Shown in pieces: positions 1 to 12,126 of a DNA stretch of 64,000 bases. Every line of letters begins with the position of its first letter. Position 1 is the stretch's first letter. Under the pieces are notes generated by a model. That model was not told the DNA's origin. It searched no databases and saw only the letters and a list, made by a program, of their open reading frames with translations. The stretch is taken from the NCBI RefSeq assembly GCF_000002985.6, contig NC_003281.10, positions 6,448,001 to 6,512,000 on the forward strand. The letters are read 5' to 3'. This DNA comes from Caenorhabditis elegans. Taxonomy: Eukaryota > Nematoda > Chromadorea > Rhabditida > Rhabditidae. A program made the position numbers and the translations under genes.

Positions 1-329
1 CTTGTCTACGTATTTAAAATCAAAACATTAATGGTCACAGATCATAAATCACAATTCTATCATTAGAAGAAAGTAATATATAAAAGGATGTTCATCTTCA
101 CCCGTATATTAAACCAATTTTTGAGTTTAAACAAATGCATAGTTATATTGATTACATGAAAAACAAACTGATTAGACTTACATAAACCGGATGAAAACGA
201 TTCGATCATTAAGAGATCAAATTGAATGGAACACAAACAAAACAAAGGAAATATGACAGAAATTCTAATTACAATAAAAAACTTTAAAAGATGATAAAAT
301 GCCCATTATACATATTTGACTTTAATAAA
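1..329. other. AT-rich flank downstream of the AVL9 homologue
   Basis: I see no supported gene here. The part nearest 330 is presumably the 3' UTR of the minus-strand AVL9 gene. The short open frames lack splice sites and coding character. Confidence 0.5.
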
Positions 330-2685
330 TCACTCAGATGGCTCCTCTGCCTCTTCAACACCTTCTTGTGCGGTTGCTTTTCGATTCCACCAGTTTGAGA
401 ATTTTGCTTTGACTCGACTACCGGTTTCTCCTGAAAACACGATCGAGTTAATCACTTTAGTATTAAAAATATTTTTTTCGTTTTGGCAAAATGTCAGTTT
501 TGTAAATTTTGAACATTTTGAATAATTCAAAGCAATGAAAGCTATGCCCTCAATTTTTTACTGCTACTTCATTTCTCGAAATTTTTTAGATGCTATATTA
601 ATTTCCAAACCCGAAAAAAATTACCAATGGTATTTCCTAAATTCTTTCCGGCAGTATTTACAGTTCCAATAACTTTTGAAGCTCCTTCAACTCCATTTAC
701 GGCATGTTCAAAACGAAGATACACGTCATAGACTCCCATTTGTTCCGAGAACATGTGCCTGAAATATTCAGATTGAAAAATGTATTCATGTTCTGAAATT
801 CCTCACCCTGGCGCAACAGATGTTAAATCTTCATGTTTGTTTGCAACCCAAATTTTGTGATTTTTAGTTCTCCGCCATTCGTTTACAAAAGCGATTCCAA
901 AATGAGGTATCGCTGCTTGTAGATCGGAACGTGACGTGGCAACGAGGCCAAGAAGATAGTTTTTCATTTGTAAACGAATCCATTCATCTGATCCATCGAA
1001 TTCAGCATTTGAGGATTTAACCTGTTCTTCGACTTTTTTGAGAATAAAATCAGCGAATCGAAGATCTGCAGTAGTTAGAGAAACTACTCGTTCCAATGCT
1101 GTGTCGTTGACAAATTCAATGTGATTATGGACAAGAGAACCGTCGTCTTCGATCTGAAATTACTCAAGTTTAGTTAGAAACCTGAAAATTGTTAATTTAA
1201 AATACAAACCTTCACAATAACATCAAATAAATCCTTTTTCATCGCAAATAAGGCATTCGTAGCTCCAAATATACAACTCTGAGTCTTCGGGACTAAATCC
1301 ATTGATTGAATTGATAGATATGGATCAAATGATGATCCTTGTGTGAATAAGCTTATAGGAAATCCACACGAATCCTTTTCTTTCAATGGATCATCATGTG
1401 AAAGCTGAACACCAACCTCCTCTTCTATCACTATTTCTTCGCTTTTTCCTTCAGTTTTTGAATTTACATTTTTGAAATGACAACTCGTATTGACCCCGAT
1501 TGTTGCGTAGAACAGACCTTCTTCCAAAAGCTCTGAAATTCAAAATTAAACGATTTTAAAATGTCTGTATATTCTTACTTGGAAACATTGAAACAATAGC
1601 CAGCATAGTTTCTCCTAATCGTAATCCAGTTGGTGCAATGAATAAAACTTTCCGCTCTAATAGGAATAATTTAAAAAGCAGTAGAGCTCGGTGACGGAAT
1701 CGTATAAAAAGCTCTTGAATTGATATTTCTGAAACTGATATCGCTAATTAAAATGTGAACATTTGAAACTATTTTCATGTTTTATTTTAGTAAATTGATT
1801 CAATAACGTACCATGATGAGCTAGATTTGAAAAGTATTCTCCAGTAAGATTTTCGTCGAATATATCGCAAAGATTCGTATACATTTGAGCAAGAACATCA
1901 ACTTTCGAAAAATCTTTTTGTTCAAAATATGCCTGAGTTATTACTTCCAATTTTGCTTTTAATGGACCAAAAAGTGGTATTCTTGAAAGAACGCATACAG
2001 CTTTTTGAACACTGGTCCTAGTCACATCTTCCGATTTATTTATTAATTCCTGCAAAGTCAAACAGTTTTTATCTGAAGAGTCATATAAAATCTCACTTTT
2101 GCATCGATTTGTCTGTAACACGAGATGCCAAATATCGATTTTCCAGGTTCTTCTCTAGATGGAAGCAAAAAGAATATTGTATCTTTTTGACAATTATGTA
2201 CACCATCCGGCAACGCCAGTGATGGAAGAAGATGCCATTCATCGGGTAATCCCGATTCGCCCGTGCCATCGAGTTTCGGGTGCGAGTATTCTACCTACAA
2301 GATTTATTTTATTGATTTTTTACAAATTGAGTTGATGAACTTGAATTTAAATCTTCACTCCATATAATACAAAACTTAATAATTAAATGTATATGAAAAA
2401 TACTGCAAAAATAGTAAAAAGTACCAAAAACGTTCTGCTTTTTGTGAAATGTTCGATTGACTGTAACATTTATTTCAAATTAACTGCAAAATATACGCGA
2501 TTTTGTAGTTTATATTGCCATTTTATTACTTTCCTGCACATTTATGACCTTAATCGTTACGTTTTCGAGTTTATTCTTTTATGTATCATATTTTCCTGAT
2601 TTTTCTGATAGTTTGCCATTTTTGTTACCTCACATCCTCGCTTGTGATGGAAACTAACGACGACCACATTCAGAATTGGATGCAT
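330..2685 (-). CDS. AVL9/DENN-like late secretory pathway protein
   Basis: This is an eight-exon gene: 2629-2685, 2097-2294, 1812-2049, 1579-1728, 1210-1532, 807-1153, 625-758 and 330-430. All phases agree and give 515 aa. The product opens with a hydrophobic strand followed by FHHKRGC. Exon 2 carries FLLPSR and IFGISCYRQI, the N-terminal hallmarks of the AVL9 family, which belongs to the DENN-domain superfamily. AVL9 proteins act in post-Golgi secretory traffic and epithelial polarity, so a peripheral membrane-traffic role is inferred. The start ATG at 2683-2685 gives the conserved N-terminus. The gene lies about 670 nt downstream of set-1 on the same strand, which is rather far for a tight operon. 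Family assignment is firm; the precise function in worms is inference. Confidence 0.85.
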
Positions 2686-3352
2686 CTTTCTCTGAACTGT
2701 AAGCTCTAATGTTTTCCCGAATTTTACCATCTTCAGATAAATTCTTATGGTTGCTATACCGGAAAACGGAATATACTCGTAAAAAAAGATTAATGTAGCA
2801 AAATTTATGGATTTTAATTGTTTTCAAAATGAAAAATTGAGATTTGCACGCTGATAATGTTTTCCGATAGGGATGGAAACGATTTTAGCGTTAACCAGTC
2901 ATTAAAGTAGGTTTCCAACTCGCACCTCATGTACACCACAAAAATGAATAATTCAGGAAAAAATGGGCGATCAACGAGAAATTTACAGAAGAATTAAAGA
3001 TATTAAAGGCATTTCGTAGTGGAACAAGTGAGGAGATTTTCAGGTTTCAATGAAAGGAAAGAACAAGGGACTTTTCAAAAGTCAACAGGAAAGGTACAGA
3101 ATTGGATACTCACGAGATCCAGATTATCATAAATGAGCACGTTATTACGGCTCGTTATTGAGATTTGTTTCAGGTTTGATTCGCTGTGAGAATGAGAAAA
3201 GGCGGTTGAAAGAGACGAAGTAATGAGAGGATTGGGCACGAGTGCCGTGGAAAATATGAGAAAATGAAGGGAATTACAGTAGTATACTCGTGAAGGTAAA
3301 TGAACATTTGAAATGGATTGAGCAGATCGAAGAGATGTTGTGGAGCAACATA
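2686..3352. other. Spacer between set-1 and the AVL9 homologue
   Basis: About 670 nt that should hold the set-1 3' UTR and the AVL9 5' region. No ORF here has usable splice sites or a recognisable product. Confidence 0.5.
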
Positions 3353-4356
3353 TTATGTGTTCACAAGCCATGGATTCTTGGCAATCGTCTCTGCTGAACG
3401 ATCTCCATAATCGTAGAGAAGCTCTTCTCCTTGTGCGATTTGACGCCTGGCGACGAGAATCAGGTGATGCGACCCATCGATTTCCACCACCTGGAATGTT
3501 TAGTTTTGGAATTGTTATTTACATTTTTTTAATTTATCAAAGACTTTCTTAATAAATTTCAAATTTTGAAATGCTCACTTTCGTTTTGAGATTCGGCCTT
3601 AACACGGAATGATTGATGAGTCGTCCTTTCCATGGAGATTCTTTTGTCGCATCGATACACCATTTTTTATTGTTGTGCTCAAAAAAGTACATGTAGGATC
3701 CGATTTCCTCATCATTCGAATATTGTTCTTCTATCACTTTTGCTTCCGAGTACTCCATCATAACACCTAGAATACTTTTTAAAAACAATATTACAACAAT
3801 TATCTGTGTTATCTACATACCTCTGTATTCGACAACAAAGTCTCCTTTTTCAAAGTTAACTTTCGTTCGAATTCCTCGCCCCTTCACAACATCTTTGTAC
3901 ACTTCAAGAAGTCGTTCATTAGTCCCCTTGAGTACGGTATCGCGAAGAGCATGTTTAGCTTCATCGCTAATTTGCTTGCTCGTCTTCCGATTACTTCGCC
4001 GCACTTGGAAGAATTCTGTGATTTTATGGTTTGAGACATCTTTCACCGACACTCCTTTTCTGAAAGAAAAACTATTTGGAAATTGAAGTTTTCAGCTTGG
4101 ACAATTTCTGTGAATATGTTGTGAATTCAATTAGAAATATTGAAGTTTTTAAACGTTCTATTACAATCCCTCTTGTCACTAATCAATCATACCTGCTCCT
4201 TGTGTTTTTCGACGGTGTCATTCTTCCTGAAGATGAAGAGTGTGAAGCCAAAGACGATGGATTTTCGGAGTTCTCAATATCACTAGATGGTGACGCTGCT
4301 GCGGCACGATCCTTTCGCATTCTACTCGTTGCCAGCTTCTTCGCGGCAACTTTCAT
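3353..4356 (-). CDS. set-1: SET-1, histone H4K20 monomethyltransferase (SET8/PR-Set7 type)
   Basis: Exons 4193-4356, 3821-4059, 3579-3766 and 3353-3490 give 242 aa, the size I recall for C. elegans SET-1. The N-terminal 60 residues are Ser/Lys-rich and probably disordered. The SET domain fills the C-terminal half: the V-E-Y-R-G-V strand, C-I-D-A-T-K, the R-L-I-N-H-S AdoMet-binding turn, and E-L-L-Y-D-Y-G-D-R, which contributes the catalytic tyrosine. There are no post-SET cysteines, as in SET8. SET8 enzymes put one methyl group on H4 lysine 20 in chromatin; in worms this is tied to X-chromosome dosage compensation and cell division (established knowledge). A splice acceptor lies 14 nt before the ATG and may receive a spliced leader. 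The gene is divergent from jhdm-1. Confidence 0.96.
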
Positions 4357-6482
4357 CCTTCGAGTGACACCGCTGAAAAAATAATAAATTTTGTAGGGTG
4401 AGGAGAATAGTAAAAATAGAGAAATTTATAAAGAAGCAAAAGAGGTGTCATAGAAATAATAGAAATATTCGCCCACAATTTATTTTTTTTGTTTTGAAAT
4501 GGTTGGGTAAAAATATTATAATGTGTTGTTTCAAAAACCCAGATATTCAATATGATTTCATCGGTCCTGAATACTGTAATTGAAAATGGAAAAGCCATCT
4601 TGGATGTACCTGAAAAAGTAGTTGGGAAGAGGGTAACAGAGGAAATTGAAGCGGGCAGAGAGATGCGTAAAGCAGATTGAATGGGTTTTCGGAGGAATAT
4701 TTTTTTTAGAAAGTGAAGGTTTCTATTGTGAAAAGGGTGGGCTTTCACCGATTCCGTTGAATTTCCAAATATCAAAAGACCGAGTAGAACATCATCATTA
4801 AGATATTTATCCACATTTCGTGAATAACCTCATTAGAAATCAAATTCAGTGGTTTTTGACGAGAGCTGAGCACAAAGAACAATGTCGTGCACACGCGACT
4901 AAATTCAAATGGTGTGCAGTCATATGGTTTTGGCGGGAAGTGCCGTGGAGCGTTATTGCACTCACGGTAGATGTCGGTGGTTGGTGTAAAAAATGGTGGA
5001 TTGAAATTATGGAATTGAACTTTAAAATGTATATTTCCGTAATAATAGATACACTTATTGGGCTCGTAAAATTAAACAGAAAAGATACTCAAAGATTAAA
5101 ATTTAGATAAATTTTGACGCCATGCGCATGACTAATGTTTCTATTTATATTTTAAATATTATACCAACTGGAATTTTAAATTTAGATGTCCTATTGATCT
5201 ATTAATTTTGACTGAATTGAAAAAAAACAACTATGAGAAACAGAGCAACAAATCGATGGCAACATCGTGCACAAGAGTGTCATCGCATAAAAAATGCAGT
5301 TTGTCATTCTTCAATGCGACTACATGAGAGCCCGACGAAGAAGATATGCTGAAAAAAAGAACATCGAATCGGTGTCGAGAATCTGAATGACATAAGAAGA
5401 TGCAGCCGCTGGTTTATTGATGCTGGCAGCTAATCGATTATGAATGGGTAATTAGAAAACGATCGGTATATTCTATTCCATTCCCTTCCTATTTATGCTG
5501 CGGTCGATAAAACGCTAAATCGATAAAAAGTTTAGTCGTTGTAAGATTGAGCAGCAAACAAAGAATGGTGCCGTCCACCCGTTCGTTTTCGACTGTTTTG
5601 TCAATTCAGCGGTCTACGTCACAACGCCACATAATTGTAGGCCAGAAAGGATGTCAGGGGAAATCGATACGAATTATCAGGAATAAGGAAGAAATATTGA
5701 CCTTGAAAACCCAGAATTGTATTTTAATGGAATAAATAGTAAAAAAGAGGAAGAAATAGTGAAATCAGGGAGTGAAAAGAAAGGAGGCTGGTTATACGAT
5801 CAAACAACAAACAGGAATGCACTATGGGGTGAGGGTGAGGAGAGTCGCAGAGAGAGAAACGGCTTGCGTCGAACACGCCAGTGGTCCAGCTTGCGCCTTT
5901 TCCGTTCCTTGCCCATAGTTTCTATTTCGATTTTTGCACGCTTTTTGCTTTAATGTTTTGAATGTGTATTTCTCTCTTATTGCTTTTAAGAAGCATTTAA
6001 AAGCAAAAATAATCAAATTTTAACTTTTTTCATCGTAGTGCGGAAAATTATGTTCAAAATTTGTCAATTTATTTAAAGATAATTCCTTACTCGGTCTTAT
6101 TAACGCTTCAATCAAAACAATTAGAAACAGTTTTCAAAAATAAGATGAAAAAAGTCCAAAAAATTAAATAAATAAGAACCGACAAATCGATCGATTTTTT
6201 AAAATCACTGTGTTCCGTTTGAGACCCTTCGAAAATTCCATGTACCTTTAATTCAAGCAGTTCACGAAACTTTTTTTGGGTACTTAATTTACATTTTCTT
6301 TTATTAAAAGCCATTAGAATCTCGAAAGTTAATCTAATTAATCGCTTGAAAATGTCCTGAGAAAAACTCCGTTCTCTGCGTTCAAGTCTTTAATTGATTT
6401 ACCGTAGTTACGCCAACTTTATGACAGTTTTGTATCATAACTAACCATTTTCCTATGATTCTAATAAAATATATTATTTTAG
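4357..6482. promoter_or_regulatory. Shared upstream region of set-1 and jhdm-1
   Basis: These 2.1 kb separate two divergent chromatin-enzyme genes and must hold both promoters. The stretch around 5820-5940 is less AT-rich than its surroundings and has purine-rich GAGAG runs (5833-5862), so it may include an untranslated first exon or core promoter. I see no convincing coding exon: the several 60-150-codon frames have biased low-complexity composition and no conserved motifs. Confidence 0.5.
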
Positions 6483-9400
6483 ATGCCGCCGAAACGGAAA
6501 TCAAATGGAAAAACGCCAGCGAACGGTAAAAAGGGCGCAAAGAAGGCTAGGAAAGAGTCAAGTTCAGAGCACGAACATAGTGCTTCAGAAGGTGAAGAAA
6601 CTACTGGATTCGATAAGTCGTCACTTCAACGATGTGTGAATTTTGATTTCGAAGCTCTGATGAATGATCCGTCTTTCCAACATCCCGAATTTGTACATAC
6701 AATGGACCCAGAAGCTTTAAATTTGGAGTTCTACGACAAAAATGGACTTGACAACCCGATACATTTCCGATGTGATCCAAAAAGAATAGGAATGACGTGA
6801 GTATTGATTTTTCCAATTAATTGTAAAAATAAATATTTTTACAGACTTCCCTCACCAGATTTCTCAGTGGATGATGTCCTCGAACTGGTAGGCGGAAATC
6901 GAATGATAGAAGTTGTTCAAGTCCAGAATCAAGGAAGTGTGAAAATGTCGTTACAGGAATTTATAAACTTCTACAAGTGAGTAATTACAAATTAGTATTA
7001 AACACCAATCAAACTTCATTTTCCAGAACGCCACAAGAAAAACGAGAAGTACTGTACAATGTTCTATCTCTAGAATTTTCCCAAACTCCCTTAGAAGATC
7101 TCGTAAAATCTCCAGAACTTGTTCGTCAAATCGACTGGGTTGGAAACCAGTGGCCAGATGCTCTGCGCCAGAGGTGGATCTCATTCAACGGAAGAGACAA
7201 AAAATTCTACAATCCGCATCATACTTTTCCAAAAGTTCAAAACTACTGCCTGATGAGCGTAGCGAACTGTTATACAGATTTTCACATTGATTTTAGTGGA
7301 ACATCTGTGTGGTATCATGTACTGAAAGGTCGTAAAGTCTTTTGGTTGATTCCACCAACCGAAACCAACTTTTTTATTTATCAAGAATTTATTAAAACTG
7401 TCAACGATAATGCGTTCTTTGGAAAGTCGGTCGAAAAGTGCCACGTGGCTATCTTGGAGCCAGGAGACACGATGCTAATTCCAAGTGGATGGATTCATGC
7501 CGTATATACTCCAGATGATAGTCTCGTTTTTGGAGGCAATTTTCTTCACTCACAATCATGCAAAACACAATTAAGAGTTTATCAAGTTGAAAATAAGTTG
7601 AATGTGAGTTTTTACAGAAGACTTGTAAATAACAAATTTGAAACATTTCAGATCACTAGAAAATTTCGCTTACCGTACAATGAAGAACTTATTTTCTACG
7701 TTATAGCTGATTATGTAAAACAATGGACAGGAAGAGAATATGTGAGACCACTTCGAATCGAAGATGCAAAATATGACTATGTTGGAGACAAATGGAAAAC
7801 CGCTGGTGGCCATCATAAGAAAATCGAATACTCAGATTACGAAACTGGAGTTGAATTGACAAACGATATGATTAAAGGAGACGAGGAATCCACAAAAGAT
7901 GGTAGAGTATTTTTTATTTTTTAATGTCAAAAAAGAATGAATGACTAATTTAAAATGGTTTCTTTGATCTTTTTAATATTTTTCTCTCTTTTATATGATT
8001 TTAAAATCGAAATTTTCAGAAGTTAAAGTGATTGCAATGCACGCGGAGAATTCACTATTTGGTTATCCTATGGTCAGCAAAGCAACGTTTTCAGCTGACA
8101 CGGGTCTTGAAGAAGAAGCTGACGAAGATGAAGTCAAGTATCAAGAAACTAAAGGTAAGGAGATTTAAACACGACAGTAATAAAATTGATGAATTTCAGA
8201 AGAAATGGATGCTCGACGCGATGCTGAAATCGATGAACTAGCTAATTCAAATTCATTAATTTTCTACAAGAACCGTGTAAGAATTTATCGAATTCAATGA
8301 AGTTTCCTCTCGAAATTTACATGTTTTTCAGACGCACGATTTTGTTCGAAATAAATGCGTGCCGGACCACAAACTTCCAATTGGACACGAGCCGCCAATC
8401 TACTTTAACGATGATGAGATTTCTAGGATATCCCCTCGACTTTTGGATGAACTTGAAACTCTTGGCACTTATATTCGTCGAAAAGCACGTGTCGAAGTGG
8501 CTGAAGGAATATGCCAGCCAGCGTCTCTCATTAACACATTCCAAACTGTTTTGAAAAAAAGACGTTCTGAATTGGTAAGTCAAAAAGACCGATAAACATT
8601 GTTGAAAGTAGTAGATAGTGAGAAGTGAAAGACTGTTGAAACGCCTGCGTCTCTATCGCCCTCTTCATCTCGTTCTGCATGCGTCTCTATGGCCTCAAAC
8701 TGTCGTATTATTTTGCAGGCTATTGGCATAGTGAGAAAAACTTATCTGATCTAGGTTTTTTTAGGTATAATTGAAAAATTGTTTGATGAGCTGTTATTCT
8801 TTTCTGCCCTGAACAAACGTTTATTTCGATAATTTTTAGTTACACTAACACTAAGTTTATTTACATTTAGTGCTCTATTTTTGTGTAAAATTATTGTTAA
8901 TGTCACTTGCCACATCTAATTGTCACATCCATTGTTACAGCCGGTAATTGTACTGCGAAACGCGCGATTCTAAAAGACGATCGAATGATCTCTTACAGTC
9001 TGTTTAATAATTTGCAACCGGGGCACTCATAATTTTGTAAATATCTCGCAAAGATCCATCTGTCTTTTTTTTTCAAATTTCCACTACTTAGTGGCGAATA
9101 ATGCTAGTTTCCTAATTTTTCAGCCGAACTAAAGTCAATCGACTCATACCACATACACCGACACGTTCAATCTCCTTCACTATCTCACTATTATAATCTC
9201 ATAATCTGTAAATTTTCTAATAATCCGTTCACAAAAAGATATAACAATTCTAATACTAATTATTAATTTGCGTCGAGAATAAATTCCTTTTTGTGCTGCA
9301 TTAAAATTTTCAAAATGTTTTTTTTTTTGTAGTTGCCCAAGTCTTCATACTTCTCACTATCGTTTAAAGTGTGCAAATTGTTTTTTTTTTAAATTTTAAT

Positions 9401-11404
9401 TGTTTTGACTTTCAGACAGGGAAGAAATTTGAATTCAACCAGATAATGCCTCGAAGATATGTAAGTTTTTATATTGTTATTATTTCTGAAAATTATTGCA
9501 ATTGGTTGAAAATCTAACTTTCAGACTCGATCCACCATGGAAACCGGTGAATATGACTTCCAGCCGACGCAAGAAGTACCACAAGAATCTGCGAGAAGAA
9601 GCACAAGATTCAAAGTTGATAACTTTCCCGATGAGCTTTTAGAATCGGAAGTGACTGATAAGCCTATTATATTGCCTCAACAACCATCATCAGGACCTCT
9701 CGAATATCTTCCTGCACCCAAAGATGAAATTAAAGAGGATATTAATGGTTTTGAAGAAGAATTTGAGGAGGAATATGAAGGAATTGGGCAACGTGATGAT
9801 CAGGAGGAAGAGGAATACGATGCCGAAGAGCCGGAAGATCAAGAGGAGGAAGAAGAAGATGAATATCAAGCCGAAGAATATACTCCAACTCCAGTTACAA
9901 GACGTTCTAGTTCAAGACGTTCAGGTGCTAAAAATGATGAATCAGAAGAAGTGTCAGTAAAGAAGGACAAAAAGGAAAAGATGGAGAAAGTTGAAAAAGA
10001 CGAGAAGAGAAGGAATTCGAAGAGTAAGAAAGACAAAATTTCGAAGGAAAAGAAGAAGAAGGAGAGAGAACGTATTGAATTGGAAAGTCAACTCGATGCA
10101 GAGCTCAGAGCTGCTCATGGAGGAGGATCGAGCAAATCTAAAAAGAAAAAGCCAGAGAAGCCGGCATTTGTTGGTGGACTTCCAACTTCATCTATTCAAA
10201 TCGATCCAGTTGTTTCAAATCCGTATAACTATGATCCCAGAATGGAGATGATGAAGCTTGGAACTGGACAGCTCAAGTCAGCATACAGAAAAACGAAAAA
10301 TGTGAGTTTTTATCTGTTTTGTTCATTCAATTTTAATATTAACTATTTTAAGAACGTCGAACTTCATATTGAAAAGAATCTCTACAAGATTGAGCCGAAA
10401 CGAGGAAGTGAGGAAGGAAGTCAAAGCCGCGAGCAAAGTATGGAACCAGAGCACAGTACTCCAGTTTTCACGACTTTTGATGATATAAATGAAGCAAATA
10501 ATGATCATTACGATGGACAGAAGCCTCCAACTAAAAGAGCTAAATGTAAGTCTTATTTGAAATTTTCGTACTTAAAATTCAAAAAATCAATTTAATTCCA
10601 GATGAGGCAATTAGTGTTGACACATATGAAACTCCATCGTCTTCAAGAAATAAAGAACACAAAGAATATCGTCCCAGTCCGAACGCTGCTCCAACTCCAT
10701 CACCATCCCATCATCAAAAACCAAAACTTTCATCTCCAGCAATGGTCTCATCGACAAACGAATATCAGTTACGAAAACACATGTCGAGCGAACGGCGAAG
10801 CAGTGATGCAGGATCGGCAATGAAAAAGGGCGTATATATGCCTGCAATGTCTCGTCAGGATAAGATGATTGCTGAGGGAGCATCTGCTCCCTCGTCACGT
10901 CACTCCTCGATCTCATCTGAACGTCGTCCGAGTTTCATACCTGATTTCAACTCTTCTCGTAATTCATCTATTGATACACCATACACTCCGACTACTGTAA
11001 CACCTTCAAGAGTAAGATTTTGATGCAATTTTTAGCAAACATTTTTCTTATTTTTTCAGTCTTCTTGGCTCCCGAACACGTCGTCCATTAATCGTCACTC
11101 AATTGAAGATGATTCTCCAATAGATGTTGTCAATGATTCATTATCACCAATAAATATAGCCAGCTCGCCGACCTACCCAACTGCAATCACTCCACCACCG
11201 GTTACTCTCAGCGATTTGAAGAAGGATATGTCAAATGGACGCAAAAGTCATAGTCAGCATCATGACGATGGGTTCGTATAGTATTAAAGAAATTATATAT
11301 TATAATTTGTATTATTTAGGCACAAGCACAAGATTCCATCAAAAGAAGCGATTGCAGAGCTGAAGCTTCTCGTCGGAAAACTTAAAGCTATCAATGATTC
11401 CTAG
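6483..11404 (+). CDS. jhdm-1: JmjC histone lysine demethylase, KDM2/JHDM1 type
   Basis: Thirteen exons (6483-6796, 6845-6976, 7027-7603, 7652-7901, 8020-8154, 8200-8276, 8332-8574, 9416-9460, 9525-10301, 10353-10545, 10602-11011, 11060-11271, 11320-11404) give 1149 aa in consistent phase. The JmjC domain spans about residues 140-340: Y-T-D-F-H-I-D supplies Fe ligands His235 and Asp237, G-W-I-H supplies His306, and the K-G-R-K-V-F-W stretch resembles the 2-oxoglutarate-binding part of KDM2. The sequence around it (C-L-M-S-V, G-T-S-V-W-Y-H-V-L, F-G-G-N-F-L-H-S) is KDM2-like. After that come about 600 residues of acidic, Lys-rich and Ser/Pro-rich disordered sequence. I see no CXXC, PHD, F-box or LRR, unlike vertebrate KDM2. 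The ATG directly follows TTTTAG, so spliced-leader addition at the start codon is likely. It removes methyl groups from histone lysines in the nucleus; the target site cannot be read from sequence. Confidence 0.93.
8575..9415 (+). other. jhdm-1: Long intron of jhdm-1
   Basis: This 841-nt intron is much longer than the other jhdm-1 introns. It is AT-rich with several poly-T tracts and no coding signal. It separates the JmjC part from the disordered C-terminal part, so it would be the natural place for an alternative 3' end or internal promoter. Confidence 0.6.
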
Positions 11405-12126
11405 TTCTGATCTGCTATTCAACTAAGGAATCGATCGTCGCCTCTTTACATTTTCATTTACAATTATTTTCTTGTTTTTAACAAAAATGTTCTTAATCAA
11501 CAAGTTCGGGCTCTGTCGCAAAATATAAGCTCTCATTTTCCAACATTTGTTTCTATCTTAATGTCCATTAATATATGGTTTTTGTTGTTATCTCGTGTTA
11601 TTTTAAGTTCCAGCATTTGCGAAAGTTGTCTGAATTTCTTGAATTAACACATCCATTGTTTTTTCAAGCTACCTCAATTTGCAATGTTATTCAAACACCT
11701 ATTGCTGTTCATTTTTCATTCCAAATTATCTATCTTTACCCGTTTTTTACTCCTCCCATTTTTCAAAAATAATTTTATCTGCAACGTCGTGGTCTGATGA
11801 TGATTCTCGTACAGAAATTCTTTTTTGCATCTCAATGTTTCCAACTAATTTCCCGTCGATATCCGTTGTTTTTTATCTATCGTATTTTTTTAAAAACAAA
11901 TGCCAATACCAATTCACGAGAGCTTTACTTGCCTTGATGAACCGTATCTCTGTATTCATTTTTTGTTTACTTGATCCTTTTCTAGTTTTTTCATTTTAAT
12001 AAAGCAGACGTTAGAATTTATCGTTTACGGACTGGAAAATAGGTGGAAATTCCTTGTAGTCTATACTTTTGCAATAGGAAATTTCCATAATTCAAGCTTA
12101 AAAAATTGAATCTTCATAGGCGTACA
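11405..12126. other. jhdm-1 / algn-1 spacer
   Basis: About 720 nt with pyrimidine-rich tracts. A splice acceptor (CTTCATAG, ending at 12119) lies 7 nt before the algn-1 ATG and is a probable trans-splice site. No supported ORF. Confidence 0.5.

Noticed and set aside
4353-4814. A 153-codon minus-strand frame upstream of set-1
   Set aside because: It overlaps set-1's start in another frame, is hydrophobic/AT-driven and has no homology I recognise.
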